Below are positions 53,709 to 61,469 of a stretch of DNA of 64,000 nucleotides, one piece after another. The notes beneath the pieces are model-generated. The model was not told where the DNA came from. It did not search any database and saw only the letters and a list, made by a program, of their open reading frames with translations. The first letter of the stretch is position 1. Every line of letters begins with the position of its first letter. Source of the stretch: Paenibacillus sp. FSL H8-0079 (GTDB lineage: Bacteria > Bacillota > Bacilli > Paenibacillales > Paenibacillaceae); the NCBI RefSeq assembly GCF_037991315.1, contig NZ_CP150300.1, forward strand, positions 1 to 64,000, written 5' to 3'. The position numbers and the translations under genes were made by a program.

Positions 53709-54014
53709 CGAGTTCAATTTTCTGGGAAATACCGATAAACCTTATTCCATCATGCTATGCAGTGTGTTATGATATACGAACATGTGTTCATCTGTGTAAA
53801 CTGGAGTTGGTGTTTAGCGACGGGTGGTTTCGGGTACTGGTCTTAGACTGTCCCCTGCGGACCATCGACAAAAAGCTAAAAAAGTCGCGGACCAAGGCAG
53901 GATTTCAGATGCCAAGCCAGAATACATGTGTAGTAACCTAACGCGAAACCAGCGGCAATCACCTATTGCTCAGGCTCGCAGATACTTTTTTTTCAATTTG
54001 GGAGGCTTTTAAAA
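53709..54014 (+). other. Promoter and structured leader of the HU gene
   Basis: 306 bp. An extended -10 promoter lies at 53745-53773: TTCCAT, a 17-bp spacer ending TGT, then TATGAT. About 235 nt of leader would follow. It contains a small palindrome GAACATGTGTTC near 53779 and a GCGGACCA direct repeat. A hairpin at about 53943-53979 is followed 6 nt later by eight T residues (53986-53993). The SD GGGAGG is then 10-15 nt from the ATG. Confidence 0.55.
53745..53773 (+). promoter_or_regulatory. Putative promoter of the HU gene
   Basis: TTCCAT (53745-53750), a 17-bp spacer and TATGAT (53768-53773) with TG one base upstream (extended -10). Confidence 0.55.
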
Positions 54015-54287
54015 ATGAACAAAACAGATCTGATTAACAACATTTCAACCAAAAGTGGTTTGACTAAAAAAGACGTTGAGTCCGTATTGAACGGCTTTTT
54101 GGGAGAAATTACAGATGCACTTGCCAGCGGAGACAAAGTACAATTGATCGGCTTTGGCACTTTTGAGACCCGCAAACGTTCCGGTCGTACCGGACGTAAC
54201 CCACAAACAGGGAATGAAATTGTGATTCCTGAGTCCACTGTTCCTGCATTCAAAGCAGGCAACAAACTTAAAGAAGCCGTAAAATAA
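54015..54287 (+). CDS. hup: HU family DNA-binding protein
   Basis: 90-residue histone-like protein. It begins MNKTDLINNISTKSGLTKKD and has the core IGFGTFETRKRSGRTGRNPQ at about 45-65, followed by TGNEIVIPEST. The beta-arm with its DNA-intercalating Pro (GRNPQTG) is intact. It bends and compacts DNA as a dimer. Its stop overlaps the rqcP start (TAATG), so they are cotranslated. In B. subtilis hbs is elsewhere on the chromosome. Confidence 0.96.
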   Translation: MNKTDLINNISTKSGLTKKDVESVLNGFLGEITDALASGDKVQLIGFGTFETRKRSGRTGRNPQTGNEIVIPESTVPAFKAGNKLKEAVK

Positions 54288-54565
54288 TGCGTCTTGATAA
54301 ATTCCTGAAGGTCTCCCGGTTAATCAAACGCCGTACTGTGGCCAAGGACGTCTCTGAACAGGGACGTGTTCTGGTGAACGGACGTGAAGCGAAGCCCAGC
54401 GCCGCTGTTAAAGTGGGCGATGAGCTGACGGTTCAGTTCGGTCAGAAACTGGTCACGGTGAAGGTGGAACGAATTGCCGAGAGCACGAAGAAGGATGAGG
54501 CGAGTAGCCTCTATACCTTGGTTAAGGAAGAGCCGATCGCCAAGGATAACGGGATGAACTGGTAA
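54287..54565 (+). CDS. rqcP: RqcP (YabO), S4-domain ribosome quality control factor
   Basis: 92 residues. The N-terminal S4 fold reads MRLDKFLKVSRLIKRRTVAK and continues GRVLVNGREAKPSAAVKVGD. RqcP binds stalled 50S subunits and works with RqcH to add alanine tails. The C-terminal ~25 residues are a charged extension. ATG 54287 shares its A with the preceding HU stop. Confidence 0.93.
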   Translation: MRLDKFLKVSRLIKRRTVAKDVSEQGRVLVNGREAKPSAAVKVGDELTVQFGQKLVTVKVERIAESTKKDEASSLYTLVKEEPIAKDNGMNW

Positions 54566-54613
54566 CAGTACACCTGATATGATTGAATATTCATTCAATG
54601 CAAGTTGAATCGA

Positions 54614-54646
54614 AACGTCCTCCTGTAACCGGGAAGGGCGTTTTTT
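54614..54646 (+). terminator. Terminator after rqcP
   Basis: AACGTCCT pairs imperfectly with AGGGCGTT; six T residues follow. Confidence 0.65.
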
Positions 54647-54687
54647 GTTTTATTAGATGCAGGGTTATTTGTTCAACAATGTTTGTT

Positions 54688-54714
54688 CTATTCCAACCTC
54701 CTCATCCATAAGCT
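54688..54714 (+). promoter_or_regulatory. Possible sigma-E promoter of yabPQ
   Basis: CTATT (54688-54692), a 14-bp spacer and CATAAGCT (54707-54714) loosely fit sigma-E. yabP and yabQ are mother-cell (sigma-E) genes in B. subtilis. The match is weak. Confidence 0.35.
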
Positions 54715-54740
54715 AGGTGTAAGAAGGAGGGGTACATGCC

Positions 54741-55025
54741 ATGGTTGAGCACGGTAAGGCCAAACAGCATCATCTGAGCATGCAGAATCGGAAACTGCTG
54801 GATCTGACAGGTGTCTCCAACGTGGAGAGCTTCGACAGTGAGGAATTTTTGCTGCAGACTGAACTTGGGCATCTGACCATCCGAGGGCACAATTTACATA
54901 TCAAAAACCTGAGCCTGGAGGAAGGTCTGTTATCCATTGAAGGAACAGTCAGTTCGCTCCAATATCTGGACCCCGGTTCCCAGTCCAAAAACAGTAAAGG
55001 CCTGTTTGGCAAGATGTTCCGATGA
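54741..55025 (+). CDS. yabP: Spore coat/cortex assembly protein YabP
   Basis: 94 residues, with the YabP-family stretch NRKLLDLTGVSNVESFDSEE near 17 followed by TELGHLTIRGHNLHIKNLSL near 40-60. It is needed for spore formation in B. subtilis and is related to YqfC. ATG 54741 follows AAGGAGG; another ATG five bases upstream is out of frame. Its stop overlaps the yabQ start (ATGA). Confidence 0.9.
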   Translation: MVEHGKAKQHHLSMQNRKLLDLTGVSNVESFDSEEFLLQTELGHLTIRGHNLHIKNLSLEEGLLSIEGTVSSLQYLDPGSQSKNSKGLFGKMFR

Positions 55026-55591
55026 GTCCGGATACTCAATGGATCACATTGATGTGGATGCTTACTTCGGGGGTCGTGATGGGAATGGCCTACGACAGTT
55101 ACCGGGTACTGTCCGGACAGCTGCGGTTTCCGAGATGGAGCATCCACACACTCGATCTGTTGTACTGGGTTGCTTCCGCGCTGTTCGTTTTTCGGATGCT
55201 ATACGCCGGAAACCACGGACAGCTGCGGTTTTATGTCTTTTTGGGGCTGATTATAGGGGTTTGCTTCTATTTTTGGCTTTTAAGTGTTACAACCCAGCGT
55301 TTTGTGGTAATGTTAATTAAACTCGCAAGAACGCTGATTCATTGGTGTGGACATATCCTTAACATCCTGATCGTTATGCCGGCTAAGGGGATTTATAAGT
55401 TAATTCGCGTATTATTCGGTTTTGTAATTGCGATACTATTATTCCTGGGCAGGCTGGTGCTGCAATGTTTGGTACCTTTCGGCAAGTTGTTCCGCTGGAT
55501 GTTTAGGCCGCTCCTGAAATATTGGGTAACGCCGCATTGGATGATCCGTGTGGGTACAAGAATTGCAGCGATGTGGAAACGCTGGTTTTAA
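55022..55591 (+). CDS. yabQ: Spore cortex membrane protein YabQ
   Basis: 189 residues with about four membrane segments: near 8-25, 43-62, 68-90 and 120-150. It begins MSPDTQWITLMWMLTSGVVM and continues GMAYDSYRVL, as in YabQ. In B. subtilis it is a mother-cell membrane protein required for cortex formation. It overlaps yabP by 4 bp. The C-terminus is basic and aromatic. Confidence 0.9.
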   Translation: MSPDTQWITLMWMLTSGVVMGMAYDSYRVLSGQLRFPRWSIHTLDLLYWVASALFVFRMLYAGNHGQLRFYVFLGLIIGVCFYFWLLSVTTQRFVVMLIKLARTLIHWCGHILNILIVMPAKGIYKLIRVLFGFVIAILLFLGRLVLQCLVPFGKLFRWMFRPLLKYWVTPHWMIRVGTRIAAMWKRWF

Positions 55592-55602
55592 GGAGGTCCG
55601 TA

Positions 55603-55938
55603 ATGGGTAAAACACCTGTGGGCAGATCAAAGGCTCCAACTAACCAAGGAAAATCTGCCGGTGCACGAAGGCGCCTCATGCTTTGGATGACGTTTATGAT
55701 TGTATTTGTAATATGGGCAGGATATACATTCCTTGTGCAGACTGCACAAATTTCGGACAAGAGTTCTCATCTGGCTACTCAGCAAGCTTCAAAGGAAGAT
55801 ACGTTGAAGAAGCTGGAACAGTTGAAGTACGAAGTCAGCCGGTTGAATGACCCCGAATACATAGGACAGCTGGCACGGAAAAAAGGATATTATCTTCCTG
55901 AGGAAACGCCGATCCAGGTTGAAGAGTCAGGGAACTGA
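55603..55938 (+). CDS. divIC: Cell division protein DivIC (FtsB-like)
   Basis: 111 residues. An Arg/Lys-rich cytosolic N-terminus, one membrane span (about 25-45), then an extracytoplasmic coiled coil (about 55-82, KEDTLKKLEQLKYEVSRLND) and the conserved YIGQLARKKGYYLPEETPI. It acts with FtsL and DivIB at the septum. ATG 55603 follows a perfect AAGGAGG 12 bp after yabQ, so it is likely also read from upstream. Confidence 0.94.
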   Translation: MGKTPVGRSKAPTNQGKSAGARRRLMLWMTFMIVFVIWAGYTFLVQTAQISDKSSHLATQQASKEDTLKKLEQLKYEVSRLNDPEYIGQLARKKGYYLPEETPIQVEESGN

Positions 55939-56136
55939 TGGAATTCGGTCCATTACCGAGCTAGGTTTGTTATCCGTGTGTCTGAAGCTGTTAAACCGGA
56001 AAAAATAGGCTCTCTGATGGGGTAGTGTTCAGTTGACCTTGGTTTACGGCATAAGGTATAATTACATTAGCGCAGCATTGATTTTGGCATTCAAAAAATC
56101 GGGTTGTATATTTTTAAGGGAGGATCATTTTATTCT

Positions 56137-56667
56137 ATGGCAATTGAAGTGGGCACCAAGTTAGAGGGCAAGGTGACAGGAATCACGCATTTTGGAGCAT
56201 TTGTGGATCTGTCAGGAGGTGTCACGGGTCTCGTTCACATCTCGGAAATCGCCGACAATTACGTCAAAGATGTCAACGACCACCTGAAGCTGAATGACCT
56301 CGTTACAGTGAAGGTTATCAACGTTGACAAGGATGGCAAGATCGGACTTTCCATTAAGCAAGCTGTTGACAAACCGGTTGAGCAACAAACACAATCCAGA
56401 CCCCCGAGAGCTCCTAGACCGGAACGCAGTGGAGGAGATCGCGAACGATTCAGCGGCGGAGGCCCAAGTGGTGGCCAAGGTCGTGGTGGCGGCGGCGGTG
56501 GATTTAACCGTGGTGACCGCGGAGGCCGTTCTTTCAAGCCCGCAGCAGGCAAACCTTCATTTGAGGATAAAATGTCACGCTTCCTGAAAGATAGTGAAGA
56601 GCGGATCTCTTCGCTTAAGAAGAACACAGAAGGCAAACGCGGAGGCCGCGGAGCTAAGCGTGTGTAA
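56137..56667 (+). CDS. yabR: S1 RNA-binding domain protein YabR with RGG-type insert
   Basis: 176 residues; B. subtilis YabR is about 128. The S1 domain occupies about 1-72 (VGTKLEGKVTGITHFGAFVD, VHISEIADNYVKDVNDHLKL). The C-terminal block FEDKMSRFLKDSEERISSLK, then KKNTEGKRGGRGAKR, is as in YabR. Between them lies a Gly/Arg/Ser-rich stretch (about 92-140) with repeated GGG, RGG and RGD-like motifs, which accounts for the extra length. Probably RNA binding. ATG 56137 is 13 bases after AAGGGAGG, a long spacing with no better alternative. Confidence 0.92.
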   Translation: MAIEVGTKLEGKVTGITHFGAFVDLSGGVTGLVHISEIADNYVKDVNDHLKLNDLVTVKVINVDKDGKIGLSIKQAVDKPVEQQTQSRPPRAPRPERSGGDRERFSGGGPSGGQGRGGGGGGFNRGDRGGRSFKPAAGKPSFEDKMSRFLKDSEERISSLKKNTEGKRGGRGAKRV

Positions 56668-56696
56668 TCTGTCTCAACCTGATCTAAACATATAAG

Positions 56697-56730
56697 AAAA
56701 ACCGTTAGCCCATGGGCTAACGGTTTTTTT
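56697..56730 (+). terminator. Terminator after yabR
   Basis: AAAACCGTTAGCCCA pairs perfectly with TGGGCTAACGGTTTT; more T residues follow. Confidence 0.95.
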
Positions 56731-57148
56731 GCGTTTACTTTCATCTTTCACAGATAAGTAGTTGAATAGCTTTTTTTGTAAGGTGAAGCTCCATATCCCC
56801 AGTTTTTCTGCACGGCAAATTGGAACCATAAGAACATTTGTCGTCTACCATTTTTTACCGACAGGTTTCCGTGGCATTCCACAGCTATCCTGCTCAAATG
56901 ATGGCGAGGCCAAACCAACTCCGGTTCAAAATCAGACATTTCCCTTGTCGGAAACAAGTAGGAGAGTGAATGAAACCACAATAAGGCCGGGGGTTTCGCA
57001 CCACCGCGCCAAGCTCGTTTCTTTTGTCGTAAACTTTTTGAACCCTGCCCACCTATTCTGACAAACTACGTCTTCTAATCTATCTATAATCAGAACCATC
57101 GAGAACGAAACACGAAAATTCAAATTAATCGAATGGGGTGCCTTGAGG
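56731..57148 (+). other. spoIIE upstream region
   Basis: About 418 bp with no gene. The two tRNA genes that precede spoIIE in B. subtilis are not seen. It contains several Spo0A-box-like sites and the spoIIE promoter. Confidence 0.7.
57056..57090 (+). promoter_or_regulatory. spoIIE promoter, sigma-A with 21-bp spacing and Spo0A boxes
   Basis: CTGACA (57058-57063), a 21-bp spacer and TATAAT (57085-57090). 0A-box-like sites lie at 57056-57065 (minus, overlapping the -35), 57023-57032, 56945-56953 and 56837-56845. B. subtilis spoIIE also has an unusually wide sigma-A spacing and is activated by Spo0A~P. Confidence 0.82.
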
Positions 57149-59656
57149 ATGATGGAAAAGTGGAATGTCATTCAATTTCCGGGAATGAAAGCAGGTAAAG
57201 GAGGTACGGAAGCTCGGGAGGAGCTGTCGGTACGTCTGAAACAATGGCTTGGCTCCCGCAAGGCTGTCCAAATGGTTGCTTCCCGCAAATGGGTACTGCT
57301 GCTTACGTTTATGGGGTTCCTGCTCGGAAAGGCGATGATTCTGAATGAGTTATCACCCTTTGCCATTGCTTACTTCGCCGTGATTGCATTCATGCGCAGG
57401 GATTATATCATTCCGGTAGGTGCCGCGCTACTCGCAGGTAGTCTCTTTGCACCGTTTCCGGTACCACTCATTGTTGCATCGGAGATCGCCATCTTCTATC
57501 TGCTTTTCCGTGGACTGGAGTCATATGATCGTGCTGAATTATCATATGCACCAACGATGGTGTTTACCACTACATTTATGGTCAAGTTATTCGCGGTCGT
57601 GATTGGACCATCTTTCAGCTGGTACGCCATGCTGATGCTCACGATGGATTCGGTACTAAGCTTCGTGCTCACCCTTGTTTTTATACAAGCCATACCGATC
57701 TTCACCTATCGCAAAAAAAAGTTCAACCTAAAGAACGAGGAGATCCTCTGCCTGATCATATTGCTCGCTTCCGTCATGACGGGAGCTGTAGGTTGGACCA
57801 TTCAGTCCTTGTCCGTCGAGCATATGCTCTCCCGTTATCTCATTCTAATCTTTGCACTGGTGGGCGGAGCCCCCCTGGGAGCCTCAGTTGGGGTCATTAC
57901 CGGCTTGATTCTGAGTCTGGCTGACATGTCAGCGGTGTATCAGATGAGTCTGCTTGCTTTTGCCGGGATGCTGGCGGGTATGCTTCGAGAGGGTAAACGT
58001 GCGGCGGTTGCACTGGGCATGCTGCTGGGTTCGTCCATTCTTTCGATATATCTGGGCGGACCAGGCGATGTGATGAACTCATTATGGGAGACATGTGCAG
58101 CTATCGTTCTGTTTATGTTGACACCTAAGAGCTTGCTGACGGCGATATCCAAATATGTACCGGGTACGCAGGATCATACGAAGTCCCAGCATGAGTATGC
58201 CAAACGGATACGGGATATCACAGCAGAGCGTGTGACCCGGTTCTCGCAGGTATTCCGTCAATTGTCACGCAGCTTCGATCAGATGTCCGGTGCGGGGGAG
58301 CCGGTACAGAAAGAAGGTGGAATGGATCATTTCATGAATGCGGTTGCCGAGGGCACGTGTGCAAGCTGCTTCAAGCGTACGCAATGCTGGGATGCAAAGT
58401 TTATTCAAACCTACAAATATATGACGGATGTGATGAGCACAATTGAAGGGAACCCGGAGATTTCAGGCAAGCAGATTCCAGTGGATTGGAACAGGGTGTG
58501 TGCGAAACCGGAAGAGGTCCTTGAAGTCATGCGTGCCCAGTATGGGTTGCATCAACACAACATGCAATGGAAGCGTCAGATTATCGATAGCCGGCAGCTG
58601 GTTGCAGAGCAATTGTCTGGTGTATCTCAGGTCATGGAGGACCTTGCCAAAGAAATTCAGCGGGAAAGCGAGGAGATGGTGCAACAGGAGGAGCAGATTC
58701 GGGACGCACTGGAGTCACTGGGGCTGTCCATTCACTCTATCGAGATAATCAATCTGGAAGCGGGCAATGTAGAAATTGAGATTGTACATGCATATACACG
58801 GGGGTTCGATGAGTGCCGGAAAATGATTGCTCCGCTGATCTCGGATGTGTTGGACGAGCATATTGCCGTCTTGCATGAGACCATGACCGACCCTCGTCAG
58901 GGACTGGCGACTGTTACGTTTGGTTCAGCCAAAACGTTCGAGGTAACCACCGGTGTTGCTGCTGCTGCCAAAGGGGGAGATGTGATGTCAGGCGATAGCT
59001 TCAGTACGGTTGAGTTAGGTAACGGTACATTCGCGGTGGCGCTCAGTGATGGAATGGGCAATGGAGAACGGGCGCGCATGGAGAGCAGTGCAGCTCTGAA
59101 TATTCTGGAACAGTTGCTACAGTCGGGCATGGACGAGAAACTGGCGATCAAATCGGTGAACTCCGTTCTGATGTTGCGCTCACCTGAAGAGATGTATGCC
59201 ACAGTTGATATGGCACTGATTGATGAATATACGGCGGAGACCACGTTTATGAAAATCGGATCAACACCAAGTTTTATCAAACGTGGACAGGAGGTTATTC
59301 AAGTCTCAGCCAGCAATTTGCCGATCGGTATTATTAAGGATATTGAAGTGGATTTGGTAACGGTACAGCTTCAGCCGGGGGATATCCTCATTATGATGAC
59401 GGATGGCATCTATGATGCACCGGGGTATGCGGTGAACAAAGAGCTATGGATGAAACGACTCATTCAAGAGATTGATACAGATGATCCGCAAGATTTGGCC
59501 GATTGCCTGCTTGAGAGTGTCATAAGATATCAGCAGCATGAAATTTTGGATGATATGACCGTCGTTGTTGGAAAAGTAGAGCATTTCCGCCCTGAATGGG
59601 CCACACTACGTGTGCCTGGCATCAACCGGATGGAGCGTCCACGGACCGTCAGTTAA
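57149..59656 (+). CDS. spoIIE: Stage II sporulation protein E (PP2C phosphatase)
   Basis: About 835 residues. About ten membrane segments lie between 45 and 330 (KWVLLLTFMGFLLGKAMIL onward), followed by a central FtsZ-interacting/linker region (about 330-590). A C-terminal PP2C-type phosphatase has GGDVMSGDSFS near 610, ALSDGMGNGERARMES near 631 and MMTDGIYDA near 749. It dephosphorylates SpoIIAA to release sigma-F in the forespore and acts at the polar septum. ATG 57149 is 8 bases after GGGGTG; a TTG at 57143 is in frame. Confidence 0.96.
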   Translation: MMEKWNVIQFPGMKAGKGGTEAREELSVRLKQWLGSRKAVQMVASRKWVLLLTFMGFLLGKAMILNELSPFAIAYFAVIAFMRRDYIIPVGAALLAGSLFAPFPVPLIVASEIAIFYLLFRGLESYDRAELSYAPTMVFTTTFMVKLFAVVIGPSFSWYAMLMLTMDSVLSFVLTLVFIQAIPIFTYRKKKFNLKNEEILCLIILLASVMTGAVGWTIQSLSVEHMLSRYLILIFALVGGAPLGASVGVITGLILSLADMSAVYQMSLLAFAGMLAGMLREGKRAAVALGMLLGSSILSIYLGGPGDVMNSLWETCAAIVLFMLTPKSLLTAISKYVPGTQDHTKSQHEYAKRIRDITAERVTRFSQVFRQLSRSFDQMSGAGEPVQKEGGMDHFMNAVAEGTCASCFKRTQCWDAKFIQTYKYMTDVMSTIEGNPEISGKQIPVDWNRVCAKPEEVLEVMRAQYGLHQHNMQWKRQIIDSRQLVAEQLSGVSQVMEDLAKEIQRESEEMVQQEEQIRDALESLGLSIHSIEIINLEAGNVEIEIVHAYTRGFDECRKMIAPLISDVLDEHIAVLHETMTDPRQGLATVTFGSAKTFEVTTGVAAAAKGGDVMSGDSFSTVELGNGTFAVALSDGMGNGERARMESSAALNILEQLLQSGMDEKLAIKSVNSVLMLRSPEEMYATVDMALIDEYTAETTFMKIGSTPSFIKRGQEVIQVSASNLPIGIIKDIEVDLVTVQLQPGDILIMMTDGIYDAPGYAVNKELWMKRLIQEIDTDDPQDLADCLLESVIRYQQHEILDDMTVVVGKVEHFRPEWATLRVPGINRMERPRTVS

Positions 59657-59741
59657 TTGCATATTCTTCTGTTTGAAGTCTCTTCATTCTGGCAATGCTA
59701 GTCATAGAGTTGGAGAGTAACGAATAACGGAGGGATATCGG

Positions 59742-60494
59742 ATGAAGCAAATCTTGTTGATCACCGACGGTTGTTCCAATGTAGGACCAAGTCCGGTGCT
59801 GGCAGCGGCCGAAGCGCAGGAAGAGGGGATTACGGTTAATGTGGTTGGTGTGATTGATTATGGAACCATTGGTGAGCTGGGCAGTCGGGAGATTGAGGAT
59901 ATTGCCAGAGCTGGAGGTGGAATCAGCCAAATTGTAGGTACACGGCAGCTTGCCCATACCATGCAGATGATGACAAGGAAAACGGTGGTTCAGACCATTC
60001 AGCAGGCGGTTAATAGAGAGTTAACACAAATTTTGGGAGAGAAGGAGCCCAAAACGGTAACGGATCTGGAGCCTGCACAACGCGCCCGGGTCGTGGAAGT
60101 GATGGATGATATGGCTGAGACTACAGCGTTGCAGGTGATATTGCTGATTGATGTCAGTGCCAGCATGAAGCCCAAACTGGCTGCGGTAGAAGAAGGCATT
60201 CGCGATTTAATGTTAAGTTTGCAGGCGCGTATGGGTCAGAGCAAGCTTTCCGTATTTCATTTTCCTGGGCGACACAGTGGAGAAGATGCGGTAATGGATA
60301 TTGACTGGACAACGGATCCAGGCCGGGTTCGGTCCCTGTTTGGACGTTTGCAGATGAAGGGTGCAACGCCGACAGGTCCTGCAATTCAGAAGGTGATTGA
60401 TTTTTACCGTTATGGTACACTGGAGGAACAGCAGGAAATAGAAGGGAACTATCGCATTGAAAGAGAAGGGATGCTCGGTGACAACGTTGTCTGA
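59742..60494 (+). CDS. yabS: von Willebrand factor A-like protein YabS
   Basis: 250 residues. A short N-terminal domain (MKQILLITDGCSNVGPSPVL) precedes a VWA domain with MIDAS-like LLIDVSASMKPKL near 130 (DxSxS). ATPTGPAI near 206 supplies the conserved Thr. The family sits between spoIIE and yabT in spore formers; function is unknown. The SD CGGAGGG is upstream. It overlaps yabT by 17 bp. Confidence 0.88.
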   Translation: MKQILLITDGCSNVGPSPVLAAAEAQEEGITVNVVGVIDYGTIGELGSREIEDIARAGGGISQIVGTRQLAHTMQMMTRKTVVQTIQQAVNRELTQILGEKEPKTVTDLEPAQRARVVEVMDDMAETTALQVILLIDVSASMKPKLAAVEEGIRDLMLSLQARMGQSKLSVFHFPGRHSGEDAVMDIDWTTDPGRVRSLFGRLQMKGATPTGPAIQKVIDFYRYGTLEEQQEIEGNYRIEREGMLGDNVV

Positions 60495-61425
60495 CGCCTC
60501 TTTCCCGCCAGGAACCGTGGTTACAGGGAAATGGAATCGCAGTCGTTACACGATTCGGAAGCTACTGGGCAAAGGAGCCAATGGCATCGTTTTTCTTGTC
60601 CAACGGGGTGAAAATGGCAAACACTACGCGCTTAAAATGGGATTTGACCCGGTAGATCTGCAATCGGAAGTCAATGTGCTCAAATCTTTTCAACTACAGC
60701 GTAATCATGAGGCCCTTCGGCAGAGCGGCATTCCTTCCTATCTTAAAGATGTGGATGATTATGCCGTTCGTGGCCGGGATATTCCTTTTTATGTGATGCG
60801 TTACGTTCGAGGTGAAGCTCTTCATCACTTCATTCGGCGTCAGGGGACAGACTGGACACTTCTGGTTGGACTTAGACTCTTGCAGAAGCTGGCACAATTG
60901 CATCAGGCGGGATGGGTGTTTGGTGATCTCAAACCTCAGAATGTGCTGGTATCCGATTATGGGCAGGTGGAATTAATCGACTACGGCGGAGTTACGTCGA
61001 TTGGTCGAAGCGTCAAGCAGTTCACCGAATGGTATGATCGGGGTTTCTGGAATGCAGGTAGTCGAACAGCAGATGGTACCTATGATGTATTTGCTTTTGC
61101 ATTATTGTTGATTCATGTACTTGAAGCAGACGCGCTCAAGGCACTTGCAACCGAAGGTTTGCCGCAACTGCGAAGTGTGAATCAGCTCGTAGCGCTGGTG
61201 GAGCGCAGTGAACGACTGGGTCCTTTTCGCAATTGGACGATACAAGCCTTACGAGGTCAGTTTCGTGATGCAGGCCATGCGGCACAAGGATGGAAGGAAA
61301 TGATGGCACGCCCTACGCCTCTTCGTCGTCGTTCCAAAAGTACAACACCGCGCTGGCTTAAGAACGCATTTGCTGTATCTGTGATATTACTTATTGGGGT
61401 GCTCATCTATGCACTACGTTTCTGA
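60478..61425 (+). CDS. yabT: Serine/threonine protein kinase YabT
   Basis: About 315 residues. An N-terminal kinase domain has a Gly-rich loop LLGKGANGIVFLV near 28, the ATP lysine in YALKMG near 53, and a catalytic loop VFGDLKPQNVL near 150. The catalytic loop lacks the usual His before Asp. DYG replaces DFG (LIDYGGV). The C-terminus ends in a membrane segment (FAVSVILLIGVLIYALRF). B. subtilis YabT is a DNA-stimulated Hanks kinase acting on RecA and AbrB in sporulation. GTG 60478 is 7 bases after AGAAGGG. Confidence 0.9.
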   Translation: MTTLSDASFPPGTVVTGKWNRSRYTIRKLLGKGANGIVFLVQRGENGKHYALKMGFDPVDLQSEVNVLKSFQLQRNHEALRQSGIPSYLKDVDDYAVRGRDIPFYVMRYVRGEALHHFIRRQGTDWTLLVGLRLLQKLAQLHQAGWVFGDLKPQNVLVSDYGQVELIDYGGVTSIGRSVKQFTEWYDRGFWNAGSRTADGTYDVFAFALLLIHVLEADALKALATEGLPQLRSVNQLVALVERSERLGPFRNWTIQALRGQFRDAGHAAQGWKEMMARPTPLRRRSKSTTPRWLKNAFAVSVILLIGVLIYALRF

Positions 61426-61469
61426 TCTGTGAGGGTGCATATACATAACGCAAGGAATGAGGAACAGGT

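Noticed and set aside
56731..57148. tRNA genes before spoIIE, as in B. subtilis
   Set aside because: The region was read for T-loop (GGTTCGA) and anticodon arms; none fit.
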